Assembly (NCBI GenBank): GCA_014382645.1
Contig: JACNJI010000552.1
Span: 1 to 19,952, forward strand
Direction of reading: 5' to 3'
Source: Verrucomicrobiota bacterium
GTDB taxonomy: Bacteria; Verrucomicrobiota; Verrucomicrobiia; Opitutales; Seribacteraceae
DNA: 19,952 nt
A program made the position numbers and the translations under genes. This document shows, piece after piece, positions 7,622-15,495 of the stretch. Position 1 is the first letter of the stretch; every line of letters begins with the position of its first letter. Below the pieces are notes generated by a model. That model was not told the origin of the DNA. It did no database searches and saw nothing but the letters and a program-made list of their open reading frames with translations.

Positions 7622-8650
7622 CTAGTCGAACAAGGTCTCTTGCCGAGGAGGGTTTATCGATTCGACGGAATTTTCTTCTCGAGGAAGGTGGTGAGGGGGA
7701 TTTGTAGAACATGACCTCAAGGCGTTCTCTCGCTTAAGAACCATCTCACGGGAAATCTCGAAGACCTTGTGCTTCAACCACTGTGCAGTTGGCGAAGACG
7801 AACGATAGTCCGCGGGGCCATTGTTGTGCACTCGACCCGTCTCGACAAGTCGGCAAGTTTGCTTGAATTCTTTCTCGTTATCCGGGTCATAAACAGCGTA
7901 GGTTCTTCCTCCCCATTGATTTAAGACGGCAAAAACCGGCACGTCACTCGGGCCATCTGCAACATAGATCATTTGGTCGATAGGCACCCTTCGATCTTCG
8001 TGAGGCAAGGCCGAGTTAACCTCGATCGCAGGGTTTTTATTGGAGCCTTTGTTGATTTCGAAAATATAGCGGGTTTTAATCGTATTATCCACGACCATAC
8101 CGATTTGGGTAATTTCGGGCTCCAGCGGTAGAAACAACTCGGTCTGGCTTGAAAAATAGGGAGGGAGGGGAGACTCGATAAATTCACAAGCAAATATATC
8201 CTCAACAAAAGAGGCAATCTTACTACCCCTCACGACATGGGTTAGTCCTGTGCTGATTATGTAATGTTCCAGCCGAAAATCATACTGGCTAAATTCATCG
8301 GTTAGCGGAATTTTTGACAACTCTCCGAAAAACTCCGGCAAACCGTGACAAAATTCAAGTTCGGCTCCAAGCTCGACAAGTTTTTCATTTGTGAGACCAC
8401 GAAGGGGACCATTTTTGACATAACTCAACAGATGATTCAGATAAATGGTATCTGCCGAGACTCGTAAACCTCGCTTCGCATATACTTCCGGCAAACTATT
8501 CACTTCATTCCAGAAAAGATTTTCATCGATCCCGTAACATTCAAAAAGAGGGGTCTGCATGTATCCAGGTATGAGCGTCTTGTCAAAATCCCACACGCAG
8601 GCTATAATATTTTGCCCATGCACTTGAGCTTGCTTTCGGGCTTGATTCAT
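7622..8650 (-). CDS. HAD-superfamily phosphatase, phosphoserine-phosphatase-like
   Basis: The 342-residue protein has the catalytic HAD signature WDFDKTLIPG at 20-29 (nucleophile Asp21, general acid Asp23). Motif II is ISTGL (132-136). A candidate motif III Lys lies at 192-201. Motif IV is YVADGPSDVP (229-238, Asp232 and Asp236). The cap between motifs I and II is helical, about 100 residues long. The motif IV form DGPSD and the overall plan resemble phosphoserine-phosphatase-like HADs, but the substrate cannot be told from sequence. The last 50 residues are polar and probably disordered. It is the first gene of the minus-strand cluster ending in tsaE and is divergent from prfA, 55 bases away. 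That gap holds no promoter I can call with confidence. The start is not supported by a Shine-Dalgarno, but the DFDKT motif is near the N-terminus as expected. Confidence 0.88.
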   Translation of the reverse strand: MNQARKQAQVHGQNIIACVWDFDKTLIPGYMQTPLFECYGIDENLFWNEVNSLPEVYAKRGLRVSADTIYLNHLLSYVKNGPLRGLTNEKLVELGAELEFCHGLPEFFGELSKIPLTDEFSQYDFRLEHYIISTGLTHVVRGSKIASFVEDIFACEFIESPLPPYFSSQTELFLPLEPEITQIGMVVDNTIKTRYIFEINKGSNKNPAIEVNSALPHEDRRVPIDQMIYVADGPSDVPVFAVLNQWGGRTYAVYDPDNEKEFKQTCRLVETGRVHNNGPADYRSSSPTAQWLKHKVFEISREMVLKRENALRSCSTNPPHHLPREENSVESINPPRQETLFD

Positions 8651-8705
8651 AGACCATAGCTTTTACGCCTTAAGCTCATTCGAGCAAAGAAAATTCGTAT
8701 TAAAC

Positions 8706-9785
8706 ATGCACCATACACCAGATCTTAATCACTTCCGCATACGCCTCGCGGAATTGGAAAAGGAACTTGCAGTCCCGGATGTTTACAAAGACCAGAGACG
8801 GGCAGCAACCCTGTCTCGGGAGCACCGCAGGGTCGAGCAATTGCTCGGATTAGGGGATGAAATCGAGACTTCCGAAAAAACACTAACTGAAAATCGCCTT
8901 TTGCTGGACGACGAAGAATTGGGAGAGATGGCCGCAGAAGAAATCGAGATCCTAGAAGCCAAGTTAAAAGAAACACAAGAAAGCCTTCTTCTCGCCATGA
9001 TTCCGGCCGAAGACACGGATGAACGAAATACCATCATCGAGATTCGAGCGGGGACCGGCGGGGATGAAGCCTCCCTTTTTGCATCAGACCTCCTGCGGAT
9101 GTATTCACGTTACGCCGAAGAAAGCCAATGGAGTATTGAACGATTGAGCGAAAGTCTTTCGGAAACGGGCGGCTACAAAGAAGTCATTTTTTCGGTCAAG
9201 GGCGAAGATGTCTTCTCCCGCCTTAAATTTGAAAGCGGCGTTCATCGAGTACAAAGAGTGCCTACAACTGAGGCCAACGGTCGCATACACACTTCGACCG
9301 CAACTGTTGCCGTTTTACCGGAAGCAGAAGAAGTGGACATAGAGATCGACCCGAATGATCTGGAGATCAATGTCTGCAGGGCCAGCGGACCTGGCGGTCA
9401 AGGAGTTAACACTACAGATTCGGCCGTTCAACTAATCCATAAACCCACGGGTCTAACTGTTTACTGTGCAGACGAACGCTCGCAACTCAAAAACAAAAAC
9501 AAAGCCATGACTGTTCTCCGTGCACGCCTACTGAACTTGAAGCAGGAAGAAGAGAGAAAGAAATATGCAGCAAATCGACGGAGTCAAATCGGAACAGGCG
9601 ATAGGAGCGAGCGAATTCGCACTTACAACTTCCCCCAAAGTAGAATGACGGACCACCGGATCGGTCACTCGACTCGGAACCTGACCGGGGTCATGGACGG
9701 CGGACTCAATGAAGTTCTGGATGCCCTGATTCAAGAAGATCGACGTTTACGGCTCGAGGAAATCTCAGCTTCGCAAAAATTTTGA
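8706..9785 (+). CDS. prfA: Peptide chain release factor 1
   Basis: This is the cytoplasmic class I release factor that terminates translation at UAA and UAG. The 359 residues match the usual length of about 360. The codon-recognition tripeptide PxT is PTT at 186-188, inside HRVQRVPTTEANGRIHTSTATVAVLPE; RF2 would have SPF. The catalytic GGQ motif is at 230-232 in ASGPGGQGVN, and its glutamine is the target of the methylase encoded next door. The block SQLKNKNKAM follows at 259-268. The N-terminal third is the expected helical domain 1. The first in-frame ATG is used; no Shine-Dalgarno is visible. The gene starts 55 bases from the divergent HAD gene and is followed five bases later by prmC, so the enzyme and its substrate are probably co-transcribed. 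Confidence 0.98.
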   Translation: MHHTPDLNHFRIRLAELEKELAVPDVYKDQRRAATLSREHRRVEQLLGLGDEIETSEKTLTENRLLLDDEELGEMAAEEIEILEAKLKETQESLLLAMIPAEDTDERNTIIEIRAGTGGDEASLFASDLLRMYSRYAEESQWSIERLSESLSETGGYKEVIFSVKGEDVFSRLKFESGVHRVQRVPTTEANGRIHTSTATVAVLPEAEEVDIEIDPNDLEINVCRASGPGGQGVNTTDSAVQLIHKPTGLTVYCADERSQLKNKNKAMTVLRARLLNLKQEEERKKYAANRRSQIGTGDRSERIRTYNFPQSRMTDHRIGHSTRNLTGVMDGGLNEVLDALIQEDRRLRLEEISASQKF

Positions 9786-9790
9786 GCTCG

Positions 9791-10651
9791 ATGCTCACTA
9801 TTCTCGATGTGGTTCGCCGCACCACAGGTTTTTTTGAAAAATGTGCAGTGCCGCAACCCCAACTCGATGCAGAATGGATCATTGCGCATTCTTTAAACCT
9901 TGCCCGCATGGATCTCTACTTGCAGTTCGAGCGACCACTGGGGGAAGACCAGCTCGCTCCTATTCGCAAACTGGTTAAACGAAGGGGAGCAAGAGAGCCA
10001 CTCCAACACTTGATCGGGTTTGTGGATTTTTTCGGCCTTCGAATCACTTGCGACAAAAGGGCTCTGATTCCGCGGCCGGAGACAGAAGAATTCATTGAAA
10101 TTATTAATCGCGAATTTGCCGCGAAGCCACCATGCCACATTTTAGATCTAGGCACTGGCTCCGGTGCGCTTGCGCTTGCATTTGCCAAGATTTTTCCATC
10201 GGCACAAGTCGTTGCCACCGACATCTCTTCAGATGCTCTCGAACTCGCACAAGAAAATGCCGCCACAAACAAACTTTCGGATAAAGTTAGCTTCCACCTT
10301 GGCGACTGGTTTGAGGCATTGCCAAAGAACGAAACCACCTTTGATCTAATCGTTTCCAACCCTCCCTATCTTTCCCATCAAGAATGGGAATGCACTCAGC
10401 GGGAGGTTAGGGAGCATGATCCCAAACTAGCTCTTGTCTCCGAAAATGAAGGCTGCGATCACCTTCTTAATATTCTCACTGCGGCCAAGCAACACTTGCG
10501 GCACGGCGGCTTACTGGCAATGGAAACCGGAGAATTCCATCACGAACTCCTTATTGAAAGAGCACAGGAAGTGGGCCTTTGCGATGCTAGAGGGATGAAA
10601 GATCTCTCGAAGAAACCTCGTTTTTTTCTTGCTGCCCGCCCCCCGGAGTAG
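9791..10651 (+). CDS. prmC: Release factor glutamine N5-methyltransferase PrmC
   Basis: It transfers a methyl group from SAM to the glutamine of the GGQ motif in RF1 and RF2. The 286-residue protein starts with the usual helical domain. It then shows ALIPRPETEEF (91-101), the SAM-binding DLGTGSGALALAF (119-131), the acidic ATDIS after strand 2 (142-146) and the substrate glutamine site SNPPYLS (189-195), which is the signature of amino-modifying methylases. The family's HDPKLAL also follows. A TTG at 9782 overlapping the prfA stop could serve as an alternative start (three residues longer). The ATG at 9791 was chosen as more usual. The 3' end faces the ctp gene, with an 80-base gap that holds no convincing terminator. 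Confidence 0.96.
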   Translation: MLTILDVVRRTTGFFEKCAVPQPQLDAEWIIAHSLNLARMDLYLQFERPLGEDQLAPIRKLVKRRGAREPLQHLIGFVDFFGLRITCDKRALIPRPETEEFIEIINREFAAKPPCHILDLGTGSGALALAFAKIFPSAQVVATDISSDALELAQENAATNKLSDKVSFHLGDWFEALPKNETTFDLIVSNPPYLSHQEWECTQREVREHDPKLALVSENEGCDHLLNILTAAKQHLRHGGLLAMETGEFHHELLIERAQEVGLCDARGMKDLSKKPRFFLAARPPE

Positions 10652-10731
10652 ACGCAAGGATAATTGCCGAAGTTTGGAAATGAAAGTTGTCCTCGTTTAA
10701 GCCCCTGCTGCTCAAGCTAATTGGTTTCCAC

Positions 10732-13002
10732 TTAAGATTTCTTTTCGGCACCCTCTACGCTTTTGGCAACCTTAGAAGCTTCTTCCCGCAAAAGTATCCA
10801 ATCGGAAACGATTCGAAGGCTTTCATGAAGGCGAATGTCCAGATTGGTAGGGGGTTCCATCTTTTCCGCGACTCCTTCTTCTTCAACTTTTTCGCCACGT
10901 ACTTCACGTGAACGACGATCCTGGCTTCGCACTACGTCAAGACGGACTTGACGGGCCGGAAATGTTTTCGCAGCCAACTCCGTCATCTCTTCATTTAGCT
11001 CTTTGGTAAAGTCTTCATCCTTTGTTTTTTGCTCAAGCCGCTTCGCGAGGTTTAGAGAAAACTCTTTCTGGTCGCGCTTCCCCTTATACCAATCGACGTT
11101 CTTTCGCAGATAGGCAAATTCCTCTTTTTCCCGTTGTCGTTTAAGGCTCGTTTCAAGTAGTTGCTTGGACTCCTCTGGCCGAATCCGGAATTCTTCGGCT
11201 GGTCGACGATAGTTCACCCCGGGAATTTCGTCCCACTTCATGGCATGAGGAAGATCAGCTTCACCGATGGGAAGAAACTCGTTGATGGAAGGCATCGGGA
11301 CATCGGCAATCACGCCAACGTTCTGAGTACTGGTTCCGCTTGGCAGATAATATTTCTGGATGGTGATTTTAGCCGCGCTACGCTTATCGTTTTTTAAGGC
11401 ATAAAGATTGGGTGCGTTCATCTCAATCATTGACTGCACAGTTCCCTTTCCGTGAGTTGCCTTGTCTCCTATGATAAGGGCGCGTTTGTGATTCTGAAGT
11501 GCCCCGGCCACAATTTCGGAAGCCGATGCACTATACCGTGACACAAGTAGGGCGAGCGGGCCCTCCCACGCAATCTTTGGATTAAAATCAAATTTCTTGC
11601 GAATTTTTCCGTCTGTGCTCTTTACTTGGACAACGGGCCCTCTTGAAATAAAAAGTCCGGCAAGACTCACCGCTTCACTAAGAAACCCACCCCCGTTGCG
11701 ACGAAGATCAAGAACAATGCCTTCGGCCCCAAGATCCTTCAGCTTACCGATAAGCTCTTCTAAATCATCAGTGGCTTTAGCTTTAGCCTCTCCAGGAGCG
11801 GCTCCATAAAACGAAGGCAGCTCGATGACGCCAATGGGGTAAGTTCGATCACCTTCAGGGGCCGGCACCTCGCGAATGGATGCAGATGCCAGATTAGCCG
11901 TCAGCTTGATGCGATCTCGGGTAATGCTCACCGTGTTTCGATCAGAAGGATTCTTGCCAGGCTTAATGAAAAGCCGCACGACCGTGTCCTTGGGACCTTT
12001 GATCAGCTCCACTATCTTGATAAGCTTCATATTAACTACCTCGACGAAATCTCCATCAGCTTGGGCAACTTTTAGGATGACGTCCTCGGGTTCCAATTCC
12101 CGGCAAGCCTCGGCCGGGCCACCCGGGAGAAGTTCTTTAATTGTGCAAAAGCCGTCTTCGTCCGTCAGTACGGCACCAATCCCGACAAACGTGTTATGCA
12201 TGGATTGATTGAACCTATCGCGCTCCTTTATATTGAGAAAGGTCGTGTGCGGGTCGAACATCTGGGAAAGCGTGGTAAGGTACATTTCCTGAACGTCGGA
12301 AGCCTCGAACTCGCGGATGTTTTTATCCCAGCGTTCATAGCGTTTGGTAATGCGGCCACGGGCCTCCTTGGTAAACTCAGCCAGTTTTTCAGCGTCCGGC
12401 AGCAAAGTCTTGTTTTCGACTTCGGTACTATTTTCATCGCCGCCGAGGTCGATCTGCGTAAGCACCTCCGCAAGCATTTCATAAGTTAGCCGCTTCTCCC
12501 AAATTTCATCCGCCTCTTTCTCGTCCTTTGGCCATGGAATTTTTTCGCGGTCAGGAACAAAAGTTGCATCGACATTTAAATCAAAATCCTTTTGCAGCCG
12601 GGCAATCACCCACGACAGACGAATAAGAGCCTTCGATTTATAGTCGTTATATATCCTAAACCCCGGAAAAAGATTACCTTGCTCCAAATAGGTTCCGATC
12701 GTGGGCAAGAAGGTTTTGAGGTAACCCTCATGATCGGACTCGAGAAAATACAGGCGTTGGCGATCGAGCCTGTTCATGTAAGTCTTGAGAAATTCCTTCT
12801 TGTCGACTTTCTCTACCGACACCTTGCTGTAATGAGCTCGATGGAGAGCTTCAGCCAACCATCGGGCCTCACCTTGCATGAGCTTGGTTGGTTCAAGTTC
12901 CTTGTCCTCCGTGGCAGCCAGCTCCTCCTTCCCGAAGAGAACACAGTCAAAGGAAAGAACGATCCATGTTAGGAGTAAAAAATATTTGCAGCTTTTAATC
13001 AT
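10732..13002 (-). CDS. prc: Tail-specific (C-terminal processing) periplasmic protease, S41 family
   Basis: The 756-residue serine protease is of the long Prc/Tsp type, which trims or degrades periplasmic proteins from non-polar C-termini. An N-terminal hydrophobic stretch (about 7-23) after MIKSCK looks like a Sec signal peptide. An N-terminal helical domain covers about 40-250, and a PDZ domain about 265-350 (TFVGIGAVLT, then GPAEA). The S41 core follows: IVLDLRRNGGG (429-439), the catalytic serine region SRYSASASEI (488-497; Ser493 by analogy with E. coli Ser430) and THGKGTVQ (516-523; Lys519). After about 600 it has the charged C-terminal domain typical of the long Prc type. The gene is alone on its transcript or follows the rhomboid gene, whose stop is 107 bases upstream. 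That gap has AT-rich stretches but no promoter I would call. Confidence 0.95.
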   Translation of the reverse strand: MIKSCKYFLLLTWIVLSFDCVLFGKEELAATEDKELEPTKLMQGEARWLAEALHRAHYSKVSVEKVDKKEFLKTYMNRLDRQRLYFLESDHEGYLKTFLPTIGTYLEQGNLFPGFRIYNDYKSKALIRLSWVIARLQKDFDLNVDATFVPDREKIPWPKDEKEADEIWEKRLTYEMLAEVLTQIDLGGDENSTEVENKTLLPDAEKLAEFTKEARGRITKRYERWDKNIREFEASDVQEMYLTTLSQMFDPHTTFLNIKERDRFNQSMHNTFVGIGAVLTDEDGFCTIKELLPGGPAEACRELEPEDVILKVAQADGDFVEVVNMKLIKIVELIKGPKDTVVRLFIKPGKNPSDRNTVSITRDRIKLTANLASASIREVPAPEGDRTYPIGVIELPSFYGAAPGEAKAKATDDLEELIGKLKDLGAEGIVLDLRRNGGGFLSEAVSLAGLFISRGPVVQVKSTDGKIRKKFDFNPKIAWEGPLALLVSRYSASASEIVAGALQNHKRALIIGDKATHGKGTVQSMIEMNAPNLYALKNDKRSAAKITIQKYYLPSGTSTQNVGVIADVPMPSINEFLPIGEADLPHAMKWDEIPGVNYRRPAEEFRIRPEESKQLLETSLKRQREKEEFAYLRKNVDWYKGKRDQKEFSLNLAKRLEQKTKDEDFTKELNEEMTELAAKTFPARQVRLDVVRSQDRRSREVRGEKVEEEGVAEKMEPPTNLDIRLHESLRIVSDWILLREEASKVAKSVEGAEKKS

Positions 13003-13109
13003 AGTGATTCGGATTATTCGGAAACTGAAATGTCGACGACCGGAGGTAGAAAGAAATCAGAAAAAAGGAAGGGGCCTCAGTCGGCAATGATATATTCGCA
13101 TGCAAGCAC

Positions 13110-13988
13110 TTACTTCCCCAAGAGGCTCTTTGCCTTATCGAGGGTTCTTTTTTCATCTTCCGTAAGGGAGCCGAATCCTTTTTCGTTAATTTTGTCGAGA
13201 ATTCGGTCCACCTCCTGCTCGACCATCTCGCGATCATCAAGGTTCACGGAATAATCGGAAGGTGCTCCCGATTTGCGTGATTGCTTGGCGACCTTCAGCC
13301 AAGAAGGTTTTTGTAGCCGCGGACGCTTGTTCCAGGAAGTTCCGCCTGAACGAACATAAGTAAAGAAAAACAGCCCTGCCAACATCCCTCCCAAATGCGC
13401 CGAGTGGGCAACTCCCGAACTGCCATTGAGCTCATAAAAAAGAAAGCAGTAAGTCTCGATGCTAAGAAGACTCCACAGAATCCATTTCGGCTTGAGCGTG
13501 CAAGGAATCACGAAGAAGAGCAGGAGAGTGATAGGCTGCTCCGGTCTCCGCAGGCAAAAAGTCGTAACGAAAGCCATGGCAATCGCAGATGCGCCAACCA
13601 ATCCGCCTCCGGCAATATTGAATATAAACCACAATAAGGCGCCCGATGCCGCTCCAGCCAGAGTCAACCAAGTCATCATTTTCGGCCCAAGGTCATCTTC
13701 AAGGGCTCGTCCCATAAAAAAAATAGCCAAGAGGTTTAGGACCAGATGCCATGGCCCCTCATGCAGGCAAGCGTATGTGACAAGCGTCCACAATTTTCCG
13801 GAAAGAAATCCATCGGGCGTAAAGGCCGTCCATGAGAAAAATGTCACATTTGATTCATTGTCGCCCACGGCCTTCACGATGGTTTGCAGGACGAAGCTCG
13901 CAATCAAAAGTACGAGCAAGAACTTGAGGAAGCTGCTAGCTCGTCCCCCAAAGCTAGGGGCTCTCATATAAGGCCTATCGTAAAGCAT
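13110..13988 (-). CDS. Rhomboid-family intramembrane serine protease with C-terminal tail domain
   Basis: This is a 292-residue membrane protein with six or so hydrophobic segments between residues 20 and 212. Rhomboid landmarks are visible: WHLVLNLLAIFFMG (80-93, the HxxxN of helix 2 with His81 and Asn85), VGASA (131-135, nucleophile Ser134) and HSAHLGGMLAGL (195-206, catalytic His198). The serine motif is GASA rather than the common GASG, and the catalytic pair is intact. A basic linker follows the membrane part. The last 45 residues (about 248-292: EVDRILDKINEKGFGSLTEDE onward) form a separate short helical domain seen on other bacterial rhomboids. Substrates are unknown. The ATG at 13988 was used; a second ATG seven codons in (13967) is equally possible. 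The gene lies between ctp and rarA on the same strand, with gaps over 100 bases on either side. Confidence 0.93.
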   Translation of the reverse strand: MLYDRPYMRAPSFGGRASSFLKFLLVLLIASFVLQTIVKAVGDNESNVTFFSWTAFTPDGFLSGKLWTLVTYACLHEGPWHLVLNLLAIFFMGRALEDDLGPKMMTWLTLAGAASGALLWFIFNIAGGGLVGASAIAMAFVTTFCLRRPEQPITLLLFFVIPCTLKPKWILWSLLSIETYCFLFYELNGSSGVAHSAHLGGMLAGLFFFTYVRSGGTSWNKRPRLQKPSWLKVAKQSRKSGAPSDYSVNLDDREMVEQEVDRILDKINEKGFGSLTEDEKRTLDKAKSLLGK

Positions 13989-14026
13989 AGGTGAAATCTA
14001 ATAGGGTGTCTGACAAAAGGGCAAAC

Positions 14027-14085
14027 TAAGGTTGTCACTCTCGGTACATTGAATTTCCGACTTCTCGACAGAAATTGCAACCTTA
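14027..14085. repeat. Nested inverted repeat between rarA and the rhomboid gene
   Basis: TAAGGTTG (14027-14034) and CAACCTTA (14078-14085) are perfect 8-base inverted repeats. Inside them AATTTC (14052-14057) and GAAATT (14071-14076) form a second perfect 6-base pair with a 13-base loop. On the right side only one base separates the two stems; on the left 17 bases do. The element lies 41 bases past the rarA stop and 39 bases before the rhomboid start, both on the minus strand. It could be a transcript 3'-end structure of rarA or a binding site before the rhomboid gene. No T-run follows it, so it is not a classical terminator. Confidence 0.45.
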
Positions 14086-14125
14086 AGAGATGCGACCAAA
14101 GACAAAATGGAAAAGGAAGCAAGGG

Positions 14126-15451
14126 CTACGATTGCAGGTCTTTCCGCATTGATTTCCAGAGCGACAGTCGTTCGCCAATGGCCACTTCTGCCCCGGATTT
14201 TTTGGGAGAGTAAAGTTCGAGTTGCTCATCCAGGTAATCTTGTCCCGAAACATTTTCAGGGTAGTCATGACTGTAAAGGTACGATTTCTCGTTTGCGTTG
14301 CGGTTTTTTTTGTTGCGGCCATGCCTGTCTCGAATGGAGGAAGGAATAGACTGAAGGGGTTTTTCCCGTAAGGCTTGCTTGGCTTTGCCTAAAGCCAAGG
14401 TCGAACTGTTGCTCTTCGGGCAAGTCGCAAGAAAGAGGGTAATGTGAGCGAGATTCAATTCGCACTCGGGCAGACCAATAATTTCGCACGCACGAAATGC
14501 CGCATCAGCAAGTAGCAAGGCCCTCGAATCCGCCAAGCCCACGTCCTCCGAGGCGAAAATGACCAATCGTCTTGCAATGAAGCGAGGATCTTCCCCGCCA
14601 ACCAACATCTTAGCCAACCAATAGAGAGCGGCGTCGGGGTCGTTGCCACGCATGCTTTTTATAAAAGCCGATGCGGTATCGTAATGTTCGTCTTCATCCC
14701 GATCGTATCGAATGTTGCGCTCGCGACTAAAGACAGCCACCTCCTTGTCCGTCAGTTTTGCACCCACGGGCAAAGCCTCGACTATCGTTTCCAAGAAATT
14801 GTATCCTCGGCGAAGATCTCCCTCGGCCAGCAAAGCAATCTGCCCTAAAATCCCTTTATCGGCCACGCAAGACCGAGAACCAAGACCTCTTTCCTCGTCG
14901 TTCAAGGCCACAAGAAGCGCGTCTTCTATAACTGAGACCGATAACGGTTCCAAGGTGAACAGGTGGCAACGACTAAGCAAAGGGGCTATTACGTAATAAC
15001 GCGGATTGTGAGTAGTGGCGCCGATAAGGCGAGCGTCACCCGACTCCACATCCGGCAGAAGCAAATCCTGTTGGGCTTTGTTGAATCTGTGAATCTCATC
15101 AATGAAAAGGTAGCAATTGGCAGAACCATAATAACGAGCGAGCTTGAGTGCATCTCGCAGTTCGGCGACATTTGAAGTCACGGCATTTATCTTCAAGAGC
15201 TTGCACCCGCTGTCGGCTGCGAAAACTGTCGCAAGAGTCGTTTTTCCAGAACCGGGAGGGCCTGCTAAAATCAAGTTGCCCAGCCGGTTTTCCTTGATCA
15301 AATTAGGGAGCAAACAACCCTCTCCCAATATATGTTCCTGACCCAAAACCTCAAGAATAGTGCACGGTCGCATTCTCTCGGCCAATGGCCTTCTGTTCTC
15401 GCTTACCTTCTCGGGCTCTTTCAAAAGCAAGTCTTTTTCGTCGTCTTCCAT
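14126..15451 (-). CDS. rarA: Replication-associated recombination protein A (MgsA/RarA AAA+ ATPase)
   Basis: This clamp-loader-like AAA+ ATPase acts at stalled replication forks. The 441 residues match the family's 430-450. Walker A GPPGSGKT lies at 64-71. Walker B FIDEIHRFNKAQQD lies at 116-129, with the family-typical HRFNKAQQD. The sensor region GATTHNP lies at 144-150 (usually GATTENP). The C-terminal tetramerisation and tail region shows SSEDVG-like FASEDVGLAD (299-308) and the motifs HDYPE and YLDEQLELYSP. The frame is open for 51 more codons upstream, but the ATG at 15451 gives the normal N-terminus RPLAERMRP at 21-29, and the extension would run into comEC. The 5' end is divergent from comEC with about 44 bases between them. 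Confidence 0.95.
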   Translation of the reverse strand: MEDDEKDLLLKEPEKVSENRRPLAERMRPCTILEVLGQEHILGEGCLLPNLIKENRLGNLILAGPPGSGKTTLATVFAADSGCKLLKINAVTSNVAELRDALKLARYYGSANCYLFIDEIHRFNKAQQDLLLPDVESGDARLIGATTHNPRYYVIAPLLSRCHLFTLEPLSVSVIEDALLVALNDEERGLGSRSCVADKGILGQIALLAEGDLRRGYNFLETIVEALPVGAKLTDKEVAVFSRERNIRYDRDEDEHYDTASAFIKSMRGNDPDAALYWLAKMLVGGEDPRFIARRLVIFASEDVGLADSRALLLADAAFRACEIIGLPECELNLAHITLFLATCPKSNSSTLALGKAKQALREKPLQSIPSSIRDRHGRNKKNRNANEKSYLYSHDYPENVSGQDYLDEQLELYSPKKSGAEVAIGERLSLWKSMRKDLQS

Positions 15452-15495
15452 TTCGAAAAATATCCAAGCACGGAGAAGCAATTGCAGCAAGCGTT

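Noticed and set aside
8651..8705. Promoters in the HAD-prfA divergent gap
   Set aside because: The best match on the minus strand (TTGCTC, 16 bases, TAAAAG) is weak, and the plus strand has no -35/-10 pair with proper spacing.
10652..10731. Terminator between convergent prmC and ctp genes
   Set aside because: Only widely spaced short inverted repeats (GCCGAA/TTCGGC, TGGAAA/TTTCCA) are present, with no compact hairpin or T-run.
13459..13971. 170-codon plus-strand open frame opposite the rhomboid gene
   Set aside because: The minus-strand frame encodes a clear rhomboid with active-site motifs; the opposite frame is low-complexity and unlike a real protein.
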